From Megascapheus bottae (Eukaryota; Chordata; Mammalia; Rodentia; Geomyidae), in the NCBI GenBank assembly GCA_024803745.1, contig JANJXV010000043.1, forward strand, positions 3,941,518 to 4,005,517: a DNA stretch of 64,000 nucleotides, given 5' to 3'. The notes under the pieces are model-generated. The model saw only the letters and a list, made by a program, of their open reading frames with translations, had not been told where the DNA came from and did no database searches. Positions 33,385-44,813 of the stretch are shown here, in pieces (the first letter of the stretch is position 1; the number at the start of each line of letters is the position of its first letter). A program made the position numbers and the translations under genes.

Positions 33385-33535
33385 TTCTTTGTTCTTTTTT
33401 TTTGCCTTACTGACTTCTACTCAGGGACAGGACACTGTCTTGGTGTTTTTTTTCTCTAGGCTAGAGCTCTACCACTTGAGTCACAGTACAACTTCTGGAT
33501 TTTTTTTCTGTGCATGTGGTACTGGTAATAAAGGC
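33385..33535 (-). repeat. ID-like SINE, partial
   Basis: Inverted 'ctagagctctaccacttgagtcacagtac' and 'ctgtgcatgtggtactgg'. Confidence 0.72.
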
Positions 33536-33919
33536 AAGACGTGATACAGATTCTCAAGAAGATCAGAGAATTTCTCTTCGAAGGTTCAGAGAGATACATC
33601 CCATTGTGTAAGCAAGAATCTTTAAGGTAAATGTTACGTGTTGCCTGTAATGCTTAAAGTTTCTGTGCTATTTCGACAGCCATAACTCAGTAGAATTTCA
33701 GGAATTCCTTCAACAATAAGTTACTATTCATTTCATTAGTTATATTATTGTCACAGCAAGTTTCCTCTAAGACTTCTTCATTATGCATTTTATCCTGGAC
33801 TTTCTATACTTTCTATGCAATTGGCAGCAGAGGACTTTTGTTTTCCTTTCTTCTACCCTTCCTTACTTTCACCGCCCAAACCCACCCTGCTTTCTTTCAG
33901 AAAGAGATCCTCTAAAAGC
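33536..33919. other. Unassigned sequence
   Basis: Nothing recognised. Confidence 0.4.
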
Positions 33920-34122
33920 ACAGGCTAGGGCCGAGAGTTTAGCAGGTGGAGTTGTGCTTGACTAGCATGCCAGAAGACCTGGGTACTATTCTTTGGTTCT
34001 GAAAAAGCAGGAAGTGCTGTTGGGGCTCAAGTGGTAGTGGTATCCCAGTGCAAAAGAAGCTCAGGCAAAGTGCTCAGGCCCTGACTTTAAGCACCAAGAC
34101 TGGCAAAAATAAAACAAAGCCC
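33920..34122 (+). repeat. ID-like dimeric SINE
   Basis: 'gtgcttgactagcatgccagaagacctggg' and 'gctcaagtggtagtgg...gctcaggccctgactttaagc'. Confidence 0.75.
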
Positions 34123-34374
34123 ACAGAGAACCCTGAAGTCTGGGGCAAACCTGAACGATCAGAGATTCCTTCAACAACTATGGACCCAGGAAGTGTCAAA
34201 ACACTTCGGAGATGGAAGGACTGTGAAGAATTGAAAGCATGCCCCAAGAAGAAAACAAGGCCTCGATGGCCTCCCCTAGACCATTCCTCTCCCACAAAGG
34301 TGAATGTGCTCATTTGAACTTCAATCACCATTGCATTTTTATGACAAGATCTTAATCCCCTCACTGTCTGTGGA
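34123..34374. other. Unassigned sequence
   Basis: An 89-codon frame spans 34048-34317, mostly in the SINE; no known domain. Confidence 0.35.
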
Positions 34375-34510
34375 TCACTGCAGACTCAGGAAGACTTCTG
34401 AGCACAATGATCAAGTAATAGAGACAGAAACATCCTACAGAGGATGGGCTGCAGATCTGGATTCTCAGAGAGACTTAGGAGATGAAACTCTGAGACTGGG
34501 GTAAAATTAT
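34375..34510 (-). pseudogene. Olfactory receptor pseudogene 5 (N-terminal fragment)
   Basis: On the minus strand, 34480 down to about 34395 matches the N-terminal block and TM1 of the other OR copies: SENPDLQPIL, then an altered FLSL, and 'tgatcattgtgctcagaa', which is identical to OR pseudogene 2 (16090-16107). The similarity ends near 34390. The preceding segment (34510-34715) matches the upstream segment of OR pseudogene 2. Confidence 0.72.
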
Positions 34511-34715
34511 CTGCCTCTGTCTTTCTTGGACATCTATTGAAACAAGAACATGTTTTAGAAAAATTAAGTGGACAACAAAAGCTATGTATAGCTGTTCAAG
34601 TATCTGCAAGTTAGTGTCACCACCTGGTACCAAATAGTCTGAAATCATTCTCCATGGTGACATATCGTGAATGTCTTGAACTCTGTCTTTTGGTTGCTCT
34701 ACTCTCAAATTCCTA
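34511..34715 (-). repeat. Upstream segment of the OR unit, inverted copy
   Basis: Reverse complement matches 15805-16035, starting 'gagcaaccaaaag'. The orientation is opposite to OR pseudogenes 2-4. Confidence 0.7.
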
Positions 34716-34807
34716 TTTGCTTCTACTATAGAGATATACAGCCATAGAAGGCAATGGTCTAAGAGTGTACAATAACACTGAGTTGCAATCTAGTCTTCAA
34801 AAATAAA

Positions 34808-35060
34808 GAATGAGAATCTGGGCACTGATGGCGCACAGCTATAATTCTAGCTACCCAGAAGGATGAGATCTGAGGATTGTGGTTCAAAGCCAACCAGGGC
34901 AGAAAAGTCCATTGACCCTTATTTACAATTAACCATAAAAAACGGGTTAAGCTTTGGTTTGAGTGGTAGAGCAGCAATTTTGAGCAAAAGGAAGCTCAAG
35001 GACAGCACTCTGGACCTCAGTTCAAGTCCAAAGTCTGGCCCAAGGAAAAAAGGGACAAAG
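34808..35060 (+). repeat. B1/ID-like dimeric SINE, complete
   Basis: Left half 'gggcactgatggcgcacagctataattctagctac', right half 'tttgagtggtagagcagcaattttgagc', then 'ctggacctcagttcaagtcc'. Confidence 0.82.
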
Positions 35061-35274
35061 AGAGAAACTAGTTCACTCCCACCCCGTTGTAAGAAAATTA
35101 TTATCCCAATGGAAATAAATTTAGCATCCATCAAGTTTATCATATTTTCTTAAAAAAATTATAAAACTTTCCTGGAATTGGGTTTTGTTTTTGAGTAAAC
35201 ACCAAGTAAGTCAGGGCAGCATTTCTGAACACAAGTCACAATCTGAAAATATTGTTTTTTGTGAATTCCCAGAA

Positions 35275-37330
35275 GTTTTAGACAGAACAGTTTAGGCAGA
35301 ACAATTTTAGACAGTTTTAGACAGACGCAGTTTAGACAGAACAATTCTTAGCAGATCATCAGTGCAGAAGTAAGTTCAAGGCAAAAATTCAGTCTCCACT
35401 ATAGTGGATCAAAGACTGCAAGGAAATAAAATCAGATACTTGAAGTTGCATATGGATGAATAAAAGACCCTTTTTAGACAGAAAAATCCTTTGCAGATAG
35501 AACAATGTAGGAGGATGTTCAATGCAAAAATTCAGATTCCATTATACTGGATCCAAAATGTTGAGAAGTAAAACCAGACGAACTGAAGTTGCATATGGAT
35601 GAAAAATGCCCCCGTTTAGATAGAGCAACTCTTAACAGAACAATGCAGGCAGAAGTTGAATACGAAAATTCAGTCTCCACTATACCGGATCAAAGGCCTC
35701 AATTAAGTGAAAGCAGGTACACTGAAGTTGCACAGGGACGAATTAAAAACTCCGTTTAGTCAGAACAATTCCTAGCAGATAGAACAATGCAGGACAAAGA
35801 TCAATGCAAAAATTCAGTCTAAATTATACTGGATAAAAGGACTCGAAGAAGTAAAATCAGATATACTGAAGTTGCGTATGGAAGAATAAAAGACCCTGTT
35901 TAGAAAGAACAATACTTAGAACATAGAACAATGCAGGAGGAAGTTCAATGCACAAAACCAGTCTTCATTATACCGGATCAAAGATCTCAAATAAGTGAAA
36001 GCAGATACACTAAAGATGAGAGGGAAGAATAAATGACCCGGGTTAGACAGTGCAGTTCTTTGCAGACAGAACAATGCAACACGAAGTTCAATACAATAAT
36101 CAGGTCTCCATAATACTAGATCAAAGACGTAGAAGAAGTAAAAGCAGAAACACTGAAGTTGCACATGGATAAATAAATGACAGCGTTGAGACCGAACAAT
36201 TCTTAGCAGAAAGAACAATGCCAGAGGAAGTTCGACGCAAAAATCAACTTTCCATTATACTGGATCCAAGACCTGGAAGAAGTAAAAGCAGACACACTGA
36301 AGTTGCACCGGGTGGAATAAAAGACTCCGTTTAGACAGACCAAATCCTAGCAGGTAGAACAATGCAGGAGGTAGTTCAAGGCAAAAATCCAGTCTCCCAT
36401 TTACTGGATCAAAGACCTCGAAAAAGTAAAACCAGACACACTGAAGTTGCATATGGGGGAATAAAAGACCAGGTTTAGAATCAACAATATTTAGCAGATA
36501 GGACAATTCATGTGAAAGTTCAAGGCAATAATCCAGTCTAAATTACACTGGATCAAATACCTCGAAGAGGTAAAAGCAGATACACTGAAGTTGAATTTGG
36601 AAAACTAAAGACCCGTTTAGACAGAATTCTTAGTAGATAGAAAAATGCAGAATGAAGTGCAACCGAAAATCCCATGTCCATTTTACGGGATCAAAGACCA
36701 CGAAGAAATATGATGAGATACACTCAAGTTGCATATGGAAGAATAAAAAACTCCGTTTAGACAGAATAATTCTTAGGATATAGAACCCTACAGCACCAAG
36801 CTCAAGTGAAAAATCATGTCTCCATTACACTGGATCAAAGAACTCGTAGTAAAACCACATTCACTGAAGTGGTATATGCAAGAATAAAAGACAACATTTA
36901 GACCAAAAAATTCTTAGCAGATAGATCCATTCAGACCAAGTTCAAAGAAAATATCTAGTCTCCATTCTACTAGATCAAAGACTTTGAATAAGAGAAAGCA
37001 GATGCACGGAAGTTGTATAGGGAAGAATAACATACGCAGTTCAGACAGAACAATTCTTAGCAGGTCATCAATGCAGAAGGAAGTTCAACGCAAAAATTCA
37101 GTCTCCACTAAAGTGGATCAAAGACTGCAACGAAATAAAATCAGATACTTCAAGTTGCATATGGATGAATAAAAGACCCTTTTTAGACAGAACAATCCTT
37201 TGCAGATAGAACAATGCGGGAGGATGTTCAATACAAAAATTCATACTCCATTTTATTGGATCACAAACATTGAGAAGGAAAGCCAGGCACACTGATTTTG
37301 CATATGCACTAATATGCCCTCATTTAGATA
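35275..37330. repeat. 144-bp satellite array, block 1
   Basis: About 14 head-to-tail monomers of roughly 144 bp. Landmarks per monomer: 'actgaagttgcatatgga', 'aataaaagacc', 'tttagacagaacaattcttagcaga', 'acaatgcaggaggaagttca', 'aaaatccagtctccattatactggatcaaagacc', 'gaagaagtaaaagcaga'. Monomers differ by some 10-20 percent by eye. Some are much closer to a monomer about 1.7 kb away than to their neighbours. The first monomers (35275-35340) are scrambled, marking the array edge. The block stops at 37330 at the LINE-1 insertion. Confidence 0.93.
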
Positions 37331-37338
37331 GAGCAATT
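37326..37338. repeat. Outer target duplication of the L1 stack, left copy
   Basis: AGATAGAGCAATT, satellite sequence repeated at 55320-55332 where the satellite resumes. Confidence 0.85.
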
Positions 37339-37345
37339 TTTTTTG
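37331..37345. repeat. Target duplication of L1 copy A, left copy
   Basis: GAGCAATTTTTTTTG, repeated exactly at 44623-44637. Confidence 0.88.
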
Positions 37346-37754
37346 CTTTATTTTTTTATTGTAATTAGTAAAAGGGTTACATGATATTTGCCAGATAGAA
37401 GGTGCATTAATACACATACATTGATACCCTTTCATATGTCTTGGTACCCGTTTCCCTCCCCCCCACACCCCCCACCCGTCTTGGTTTTCCCCCCTTCCCT
37501 ATCAAATTTCAATTATCCAAATACAAACAAATTCAATATATCAGATAACAAAGTGAGATACTATACCAATATGAGATAACCAAGGGACAGCAAAGGAGAT
37601 GAGAGACAACATAGTACATTAAGGACAACAATCATTCATTATATGGCTTTTGTTTCACTATCCTGGAGGTCCTTTCAATTAGCTTCACATTATATGTCCT
37701 TATGTATCAAAATTTTGCTCTATTGCAAATCTCTGCTAGTAGAGCCCAAGGTTT

Positions 37755-40700
37755 CTACTGATTATGACGAATGAGGGAAACCATTGAGCCTAAGTTCCTT
37801 TGAGTCTGGCCTACTTCACTTAATATGATTTTTTCTAAGTCTTTCCATTTCCTAACAAATGGGGCGATGTCATTCTTTCTGACAGCAGCATAGAATTCCA
37901 TTGTGTACAAATACCACAACTTGTTGATCCACTCATCAACTGAGGGACATCTAGGTTGGTTCAATATCTTTGCTATGGTGAATAGTGCTGCAATGAACAT
38001 TGCTGTGCTAGTGGGTTTAGTATGTCCTTGTTTCTGGGTGGTTGGGTAAATGCCAAGTAGTGGAATTGCTGGGTCATAGGGGAGTTCTATGTTTAGCCTT
38101 TTGAGGCACTGCCACACTGCTTTCCATGGTGGTTGAACGAGTTTGCACTCCCACCAACAGTGTAGAAGTGATCCCTCCTGGCCACATCCCCTCCAGGATA
38201 TGTTGTCATTCATTTTTCTGACCCTGGCCATTCTAGCTGGAGTGAGGTGGAATCTTAGAGTTGTTTTGATTTGCATTTCTTTTATGACCAGAGATGTTGA
38301 GCATTTCTTCATGTGTCTATAGGCCATTTTTGTTTCTTCTTCAGAGAAGACTCTCTTTAAGTCTTTGGCCCATTTTTAATGGGATGGTTGTTACTTTGGA
38401 GGTTAGTTTTGGAGTGATTCAATTTTTTGAGTTGTTGATATATTTTAGATATGAGGCCTTTGTGCGTTGTTTGGTTGGTGAAGATCTTCTCCCACTCTGT
38501 AGGCTTCCTGATTAGTTTACTAGCTATTTCCTTTGCCAAACAAAAGCTCTGCAGTTTAATGCACTCCCACTTATCCAGCCTTTCTCTGATTTGTTGTGAT
38601 TCTTGGTCCTTATTAAGAAAGTTTCGACCTGTGCCAAGGAGGCCTAGTGTATCTCCTATACCTTCCTGTAGAGTTTTCAGTGTGTCAGCTTTTACCTCCA
38701 GGTCTTTGATCCATTTGGAGTTAATTCTAGTGCAAGGTGACAAAGAAGGATCCAGCTTTAGTTTTCTGCAGGTGCTTAACCAGTTCTGCCAGCACAACTT
38801 GTTGTAGAGGCTGTCTTTCTTCCCTTCTATTTTTTTGGCTCCCTTGTCAAAGATTAGGTAGCCATAGGTCTGTGGTTTAATATGTGGGTCCTCAGTTCTA
38901 TTCCATTGGTCTTCAGGCCTGTTCCTGTGCCAGTACCAAGCTGTTTTGAGAATTATAGCTCTGTAATAGAGTCTAAAGTTTGGAATTGAAATTCCTCCAG
39001 CGCTGTTCTTTCTGCTAAGAAGTGTTTTTGCTATACGGGGTCTTTTATTATTCCATATGAAATTTTGGATTGCCTCTTCTATTTCTTTAAAGAATGACAT
39101 TGGGATGTTGATGGGTATTGCATTGAATTTGTAGATAGCTCTTGGCAAGATTGTCATTTTCACAATGTTGATTCTTCCAATCCAGGAGCATGGGAGGTTT
39201 TTCCATTTCCTTAGTTCTGCTTTAATTTCCTTTTTTAGGGTTTTAAAGCTTTCATCAAAAAGGTCCTTTACATTCTTAGTTAAGCTAATTCCTAGGTACT
39301 TTATTTTCTTTGAGGCTATTGTGAAAGGAGTTTCTTTCCTGATTATTGCCTCGTTCCTCTCACTGTTGTCATAAAGGAAGGCAGTTGATTTTTGAGGGTT
39401 GATTTTATAGCCTGCTACTCTTCCAAAGCTTTGAATCAGCTCAAGGAGCTTGGGAGTAGAGTCTATAGGATTCTTTAAATACAGAATCATGTCATCTGCA
39501 AAGAGGGATAGTTTTATTTCCTCTTTCCCTACTTGGATCCCCTTTATGCTTGCTTCTTGCCTTATTGCACTGGCTAGGAATTCTAATTCTATGTTAAAGA
39601 GTAGTGGAGAGAGTGGGCATTCATGTCTCGTTCCTGATTTTACAGGAAATGGCTTTAGATTTTCACCATTAAGTGTAATACTAGCAGTGGGTTTCTCATA
39701 CACAGCCTTTATTACATTGAGGAATGTTCCATGGATTCCTAGTTTCTCCAGAGCTTTTAACATAAAGGGGTGTTGGATCTTGTCAAGTGCCTTTTCCGCA
39801 TCTATTGAGACAATCATGTGATTTTTGTCTTTACTCCTGTTGATGTGTTGAATTATATTAATTGATTTGCGTATGTTGAACCAGCTTTGCCTCCCTGTGA
39901 TGAATCCAGTTTGATCATAGTGTATATTATTTTTGATGAGTTGTTGTAGACGGTTGGCCAGTATTTTATTGAGAAGTTTTGCATCGATGTTCATCAAAGA
40001 TAAGTCTATAGTTCTCTTTCTTTGATGAATCTCTGTCTGGTTTGGGGATGAGGGTTATACTGGCTTCATAGAATGAGTTTGGTAAGGAACCTTCATTTTC
40101 AATTTCGTTGAAGAGCTTGAGGAGTATTGGTGTGAGCTCTGCTTTGAAGACCTTATGGAATTCAGCTGTGAATCCATCTGGCCCTGGGCTTTTCTTAGGT
40201 GGAAGTTCTCTAATTGCCATTTCTATTTCAGAGCTTGAAATAGGCCTGTTGAGTTGGCTTAGTTCTTCTTGGTTCAGTGTGGGTAGGTTAATATTGGCTA
40301 GGAATTCATCCATTTCATCTAGATTCTCAAATTTGTTGGCATAAAGGTTTGAGAAGTATTCCCTCATGATATTCTGGATCTTGGTAATTTCTGTCGTGAT
40401 ATTACCATTTTCATCTGCGATTTTGTTTATTTCGATATGCTCTCTTCTTTTTTTTGTAAGATTTGCTAAGGGTTTGTCAATTTTGTTAATTCTTTCACAG
40501 AACCAACTCCTTGTTTTGTTGTCTCTTTCTAGAGTTTTTTTGGATTCCAAATCATTTAATTCTACTTTGATTTTAATTAGTTGCTTTCTTCTACTGGAAT
40601 TAGGGTTGGTTTGTTGCTCTTTTTCCAGGAGCTTAAGGTGAGACATTAACTTGTTGGTTTGCAATTTTTCCAACTTGTTGTTGTAGGCACTCAGCGCTAT

Positions 40701-41597
40701 AAATTTTCCTCTGAGTACTGCCTTTGCTGTGTCCCAAAGGATTTGGTATTTTGTGTGCTCCTTACTGTTAAATTTCATAAACTGTTGGATTTCTGTTATG
40801 ATCTCTTCGATGACCCATTGGTGATTCAACAATGTGTTGTTCAGTCTCCATGAGTTACAGGGTTTTCGTTGGTGGAGATGTGTGTTCAGTTCCAGTTTGA
40901 TGCCTTTGCGGTCTGAGAGTGTGCATGGAATAATTTCTGTGTTTCTGAATCTCTTCAGGTTTGTTTTATGGCCTAAGATGTGATCTATTTTGGAAAATGT
41001 TCCATGTGCTGCTGAGAAAAACGTATATTGTGTTGTTGCTGGGTGGAATATTCTGCAGATGTCTGTTAGATCTAGTTGGTCTATATAGTTTTTCACTTCT
41101 AAGGTTTCTCTGTTGAGTTTTTGCCTTGTTGATCTGTCCATAGGTGAGAGTGGTGTGTTAAAGTCAGCGACAATCACTGTATTTCAATCTATGTATGGTT
41201 TCAGTGTAAGTAAAGTTTGCTTGATGAAGTTTGGAGCTCCAGGATTGGGTGTGTAAATATTTAGGATCGTTATGTCTTCCTGGAGGAAAGATCCCTTTAG
41301 TAGTATGTAGTAACCTTCTTTGTCTTTTCTTACTAATTTTGGTGTGAAGTCTATTTTATCTGATATGAGGATGGCAACTCCAGCCTGTTTATGGGGGCCG
41401 TTAGCTTGATAGAGTTTATTCCAAACTCTCACTTTCAAAAGATGATTGTTTTTTTGGGTAAGATGTGTCTCTTGAAGACAGCAGAATGATGGCTCTTGCT
41501 TTTTGATCCAACTAGACAGCCTATGCCGTTTAATTGGAGATTTGAGTCCATTGATATTGAGAGTTAGGATTGAGAGATATTTATTAGGTCCTACCAT
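37755..41597 (-). pseudogene. LINE-1 copy A ORF2 (endonuclease-reverse transcriptase), three lesions
   Basis: Begins at ATG 41597 with an apurinic-type endonuclease (LNINGL..., QETHL), an in-frame stop at 41184-41186, then the rest of the endonuclease and the linker in the same frame. A one-base frame break near 39990 precedes the RT domain, which has FADD at 39491-39502. The conserved RT motif normally read as RQGCPLSP is RHECPLSP. A second one-base break (short A run near 38370) separates the C-terminal part with its CX3C...HCWWEC-type knuckle (about 38130-38200). Total about 1,275 codons, normal L1 ORF2 length. Not functional as read, but only three small changes from open. Confidence 0.92.
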
Positions 41598-41645
41598 TTT
41601 TAAAAGCTTTTATTTGGGCCTGTGTCTTCACAGTTCTTGTAGTAC

Positions 41646-42842
41646 TTAGATGGTATGCTGTTTAGGTGTCATTTCTTTCCCTATATTGCATTTATTTTGG
41701 TTTTCTATGTATAGAACATCTTTCAAAATTCTCTGTAGTGTTGGTTTTGTTGCGACATATTGTTGCAGCTTTTTCCTGCAATGGAATGTTTTTATTGTTC
41801 CCTCAGTTATGAATGAGAGCTTAGCTGGGTACAGTATTCTTGGTTGGTAGTTATTTGACTTAAGGGCATGACATATATGCTTCCAGTCACTTCTTGCTTG
41901 CATGGTCTCTGCTGAGTAATCTGGGGTTATTCTGATTGGTTTTCCATTATAAGTTACTGAACCCTTTTTCCTGGCTGCCTTTAGGATCCTTTTTTTGGTT
42001 TCTACTAATCCAGTTTGGATTACGCTGTGGCAGTGAGATGTTCTTTTCTGGTCAGGTCTGTTTGGGGTTCTCAAAGCTTCTTGTATCTGGATGGGTCTGC
42101 CCTTCTGGATATTTGGGAAATTCTCTGAGATGATTCCCTGAAGTATATTTCCAATACCATTGACCTCTTTCTCCAAACCCTCCTCAATACCAATTAGCTT
42201 TAAATTAGGCTTCCTAATCGTATCTTGGACCTCCTGAAGCGCTCTCTCATTTTTCCTAGATTTGGATTGACTCATTTTCTGTTCTTTCTCTATAATAACT
42301 AAATTATCTTCAGCCCCGGAAATTCTCTCCTCTGCATTGTCTAAACTGCCATCAAAGCTATCTACCTTATTTTTCATCTCCCTTGCTACTAATTGCTCAT
42401 TTTTGATGCCTTGCATCTCTTCTTTTAGATCATGTATGGATTTCTTTAGCTCCTTGATTTCCATTTGATTGGTTAGCTCAGTAGCTTTATTTTCTTTGAA
42501 CATTTGCTGGAGTTCGGTCACCTTTTTATTTGTGGATTCTATGAATTCATCCATCTTTCTTTGAACAGCCTTTATTATGGCTTCCTTTATGGCTTCTTCT
42601 TTTTCACTTATCACCTTGTTTATGGTTTCCTCTTGTTCAGCTATGGCTTCCTCCCTTATCTCTTTCTTTATATTTTCACATTTTTCATTAATGATGTTAA
42701 TCAATTGCATTTGTACAGCACTTGGAAGACTCTCCTCTAGGTTTGCCAGTGACTGTTCCATTGGCTGTTTACATTGGGTGGGGAAGGTGGGAGATGTTGT
42801 GTCTTGATTTGACATTTTGCTTGAGTTTCTTGTTCTGCCCAT
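41646..42842 (-). CDS. LINE-1 ORF1 protein, intact frame, 398 aa
   Basis: A single uninterrupted frame from ATG 42842 to the stop at 41646-41648, in the usual place 48 bases before ORF2. Residues about 45-205 are a charged heptad-rich coiled coil that would trimerise the protein. Residues about 211-282 resemble the RRM-like domain, starting NLKLIGIEEG. Residues about 283-360 are the C-terminal RNA-binding domain (KKRILKAARKKG, then YSAETMQARSDW). ORF1p coats L1 RNA and aids target-primed reverse transcription in cis. The stretch before residue 280 (KRTSHCHSVIQTG) departs from the usual PRHIIV-type strand, so activity is uncertain. The neighbouring ORF2 is broken. Confidence 0.88.
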   Translation of the reverse strand: MGRTRNSSKMSNQDTTSPTFPTQCKQPMEQSLANLEESLPSAVQMQLINIINEKCENIKKEIREEAIAEQEETINKVISEKEEAIKEAIIKAVQRKMDEFIESTNKKVTELQQMFKENKATELTNQMEIKELKKSIHDLKEEMQGIKNEQLVAREMKNKVDSFDGSLDNAEERISGAEDNLVIIEKEQKMSQSKSRKNERALQEVQDTIRKPNLKLIGIEEGLEKEVNGIGNILQGIISENFPNIQKGRPIQIQEALRTPNRPDQKRTSHCHSVIQTGLVETKKRILKAARKKGSVTYNGKPIRITPDYSAETMQARSDWKHICHALKSNNYQPRILYPAKLSFITEGTIKTFHCRKKLQQYVATKPTLQRILKDVLYIENQNKCNIGKEMTPKQHTI

Positions 42843-43385
42843 TTGAAAATGGGAGCAAGATTAATACTAAACACGATTATAGTTTTTCAAATATAACCAA
42901 CCTAGACCTCTGTAGCTGGCAGAATCTAGATGTTCACAAGTTTTGATTGGTGTTATCACTCTTTCTTTTTGTGCAGTTACCGACTAGTCTAATTATTCAC
43001 TGATAAGCGATTTATATCCAAAACAATAAGCCCTTCAATCCAATCTCTATTCTCTTTAAGTCCCTCTGAGCCTAGAGAATAATTAGACACCTAGATATAC
43101 AGTGTTGCTCAACATCCATCAAGTGTAGATCCATGCAGTATAAGGGTTGAAAGAGGAGCAGAGGTCCAGAGATAGAAAAATAGAATGAGAGAGGTCAGGG
43201 GGTAAGTAGGTAGAGTATTTGAGTACAAAGTTTGGAAAGTGTTAGAATAAAACTTATGTGTTGCTGCATGACTAGCTCTTAGCCCAACCAGTGGCCTCAC
43301 AGTGGACCATGGGATGGATCTGCGAGCTTCTGTCTGAGCACGGTTGGCGGACGTTTTCCCATGCTGCTTCCAGGGGCGACCCCAA

Positions 43386-44622
43386 GGAAGATGGCGCCGA
43401 GACAATAGGGACGCTGCCTAGATTTCTCTGATAAAAAGAGAGAACCAGGGAGTCCCAAGAGCCAACTATCTAAAGGAATCCACAACAACAAACTCAAAAA
43501 GCAATGGAGAAGGACTCAAACCGGAAAAGAAATCCAGAAAAAGCTCACATCCAACTTTCTCAAAGAATTCGGAACGCGAGGACCCCTCCCCCACCTCTCA
43601 CCCAAAGCTGCAGAAAGCCACGATAAGCGGCAGCTGGTGCCCGACCAAGCCACGAAAAGCGCTTGAGCGGGAGCCGGCTCCACGCGCGGAAAGCGGGAGC
43701 AGGCACCGGCTCTAACACACGAAAAGCAGCGGCAGTGGAGGGCACCAGGCTGGGAGCCCAACGCATGCAGAAACCAGCAGAGAACCGGGCCAGCGAATGG
43801 CAGAAGCAGCGGAACCCAGACGCGGAACCAGAACAGCAAGCAGCGGAACCCAGATGCAGAACACAGGTGGCAGCGGAGGCCCGAGGGGAGTCAAAGGCTC
43901 CCCACCACCGTGGAGCACCCACAGACAGACGTAGAGGCGTGAGTAATACAGCGCGCCCCCAAACACATCGGGAAAGCAGAGTGGGTGTCAAGCAATAGAA
44001 CTTAACTCAGACCCCAACACCCTGCCCGAGAAAGACTGGTGGGAGCAGGGGGTCAAGGAATTTAGAATCCTGTCCCTCCCCTCAACAGCCCCCTCCCTCA
44101 GGCCATTGACTGGAGATTGACAGGCGGGCTACCCATAAGACCCAGCACCCCACCAAGGGAGGCGGGGCTGTCCCAACTCCCACCCACCCAATGGGCTCAA
44201 CCCCCAGCCCTCTGACTGGAAACTGACAAGTGGGCGGACCCTAAGACTCAGCACCCCACCAGGGGAGGCAGAGCTCTCCCAGCTCCCACCCGCCCACCAG
44301 GCTCCTCACCCAGGCCACTGGATCTGGAGAGTGGAGGGCTTTGGGACCCTGCCTTACAACAGTGGGTAGGGGGTGCGGGTAAATAGGAGCCAGCATCTGC
44401 CCCCCCTCAATTCTTGAGCAGGGCATCCTCCAGCTCTGAATCCTGAGCAAGACACCACCGAGGGCCCTCTGACAAAGCAGTGGAAACACAGCAGGGATCT
44501 GAAGGGCCGACCAGGAGCCAAGCTCCCTTCTGAAAACCAAAAAGGTGCGGCTCCGCCATTGGAGCCCACGTCCCCAGCTGGGCCCCGCCCCTGGGAACAG
44601 AGGGGCACCTGCTGGTCCTGCT
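43386..44622 (+). repeat. Inverted 5' UTR segment of LINE-1 copy A
   Basis: GC-rich 5' UTR in plus orientation, homologous to the minus-strand 5' UTR of copy B at about 54186-55319. It contains a tandem of two related CCCACC/ACCCAGCACCCCACCA blocks (about 44130-44270) matched in copy B (54500-54680). Frames here are not genes. Confidence 0.85.
43388..43395 (+). promoter_or_regulatory. YY1-type site at the start of an L1 5' UTR
   Basis: AAGATGGC within the first bases of the L1 5' end; the same motif lies at the same place in copy B (55304-55311, minus). A YY1 site at this position is known in the human L1 promoter, where it directs accurate initiation. Confidence 0.6.
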
Positions 44623-44637
44623 GAGCAATTTTTTTTG
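44623..44637. repeat. Target duplication of L1 copy A, right copy
   Basis: GAGCAATTTTTTTTG. The T run belongs to the tail of the older L1, so copy A inserted at the satellite/tail junction of that element. Confidence 0.88.
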
Positions 44638-44813
44638 ATTGTATGATTTTTTCATAAATTTCCATTATAATTAATAGAAGGGTTAAATTATATTTGCCAG
44701 ATAAATGGTGCATTAATTCGCATACATTGATACCATTTCACATGTCTTGGTCCCCATTTCCCTCCCCCTACCCCACCCTTCATCTTGTTTTCCCCCGTTC
44801 CCTATCCAATTTC
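44638..44813 (-). mobile_element. LINE-1 3' tail (segment D, part 1)
   Basis: Minus-strand L1 3' UTR with tail at about 44638-44652, continuing at 47938-48062 after copy C. It is the 3' end of the outer insertion that entered the satellite. Confidence 0.85.

Larger units (their letters stand above)
37346..44622 (-). mobile_element. LINE-1 copy A: near full length, 5' end inverted
   Basis: Minus-strand L1 of about 7.3 kb. The 3' end and A-rich tail are at 37346, the 3' UTR runs to about 37760, ORF2 lies about 37755-41597, ORF1 41646-42842, and 5' UTR 42843-43385. From about 43386 to 44622 the sequence is L1 5' UTR in the opposite orientation, beginning with the very first L1 bases (GGAAGATGGCGCC). 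Compared with copy B, the inverted part covers the first about 1.13 kb of the 5' UTR and the direct part starts about 30 bases further in. This is the product expected from twin priming, with almost nothing lost. Confidence 0.9.

Noticed and set aside
34048..34317. 89-codon lysine-rich frame as a possible gene
   Set aside because: Its first third is SINE sequence; no splice sites, homology or codon signal are visible.
43560..43998. GC-rich frames of 84-143 codons on both strands
   Set aside because: They lie in the inverted L1 5' UTR; high GC lowers stop frequency, and no domain is seen.
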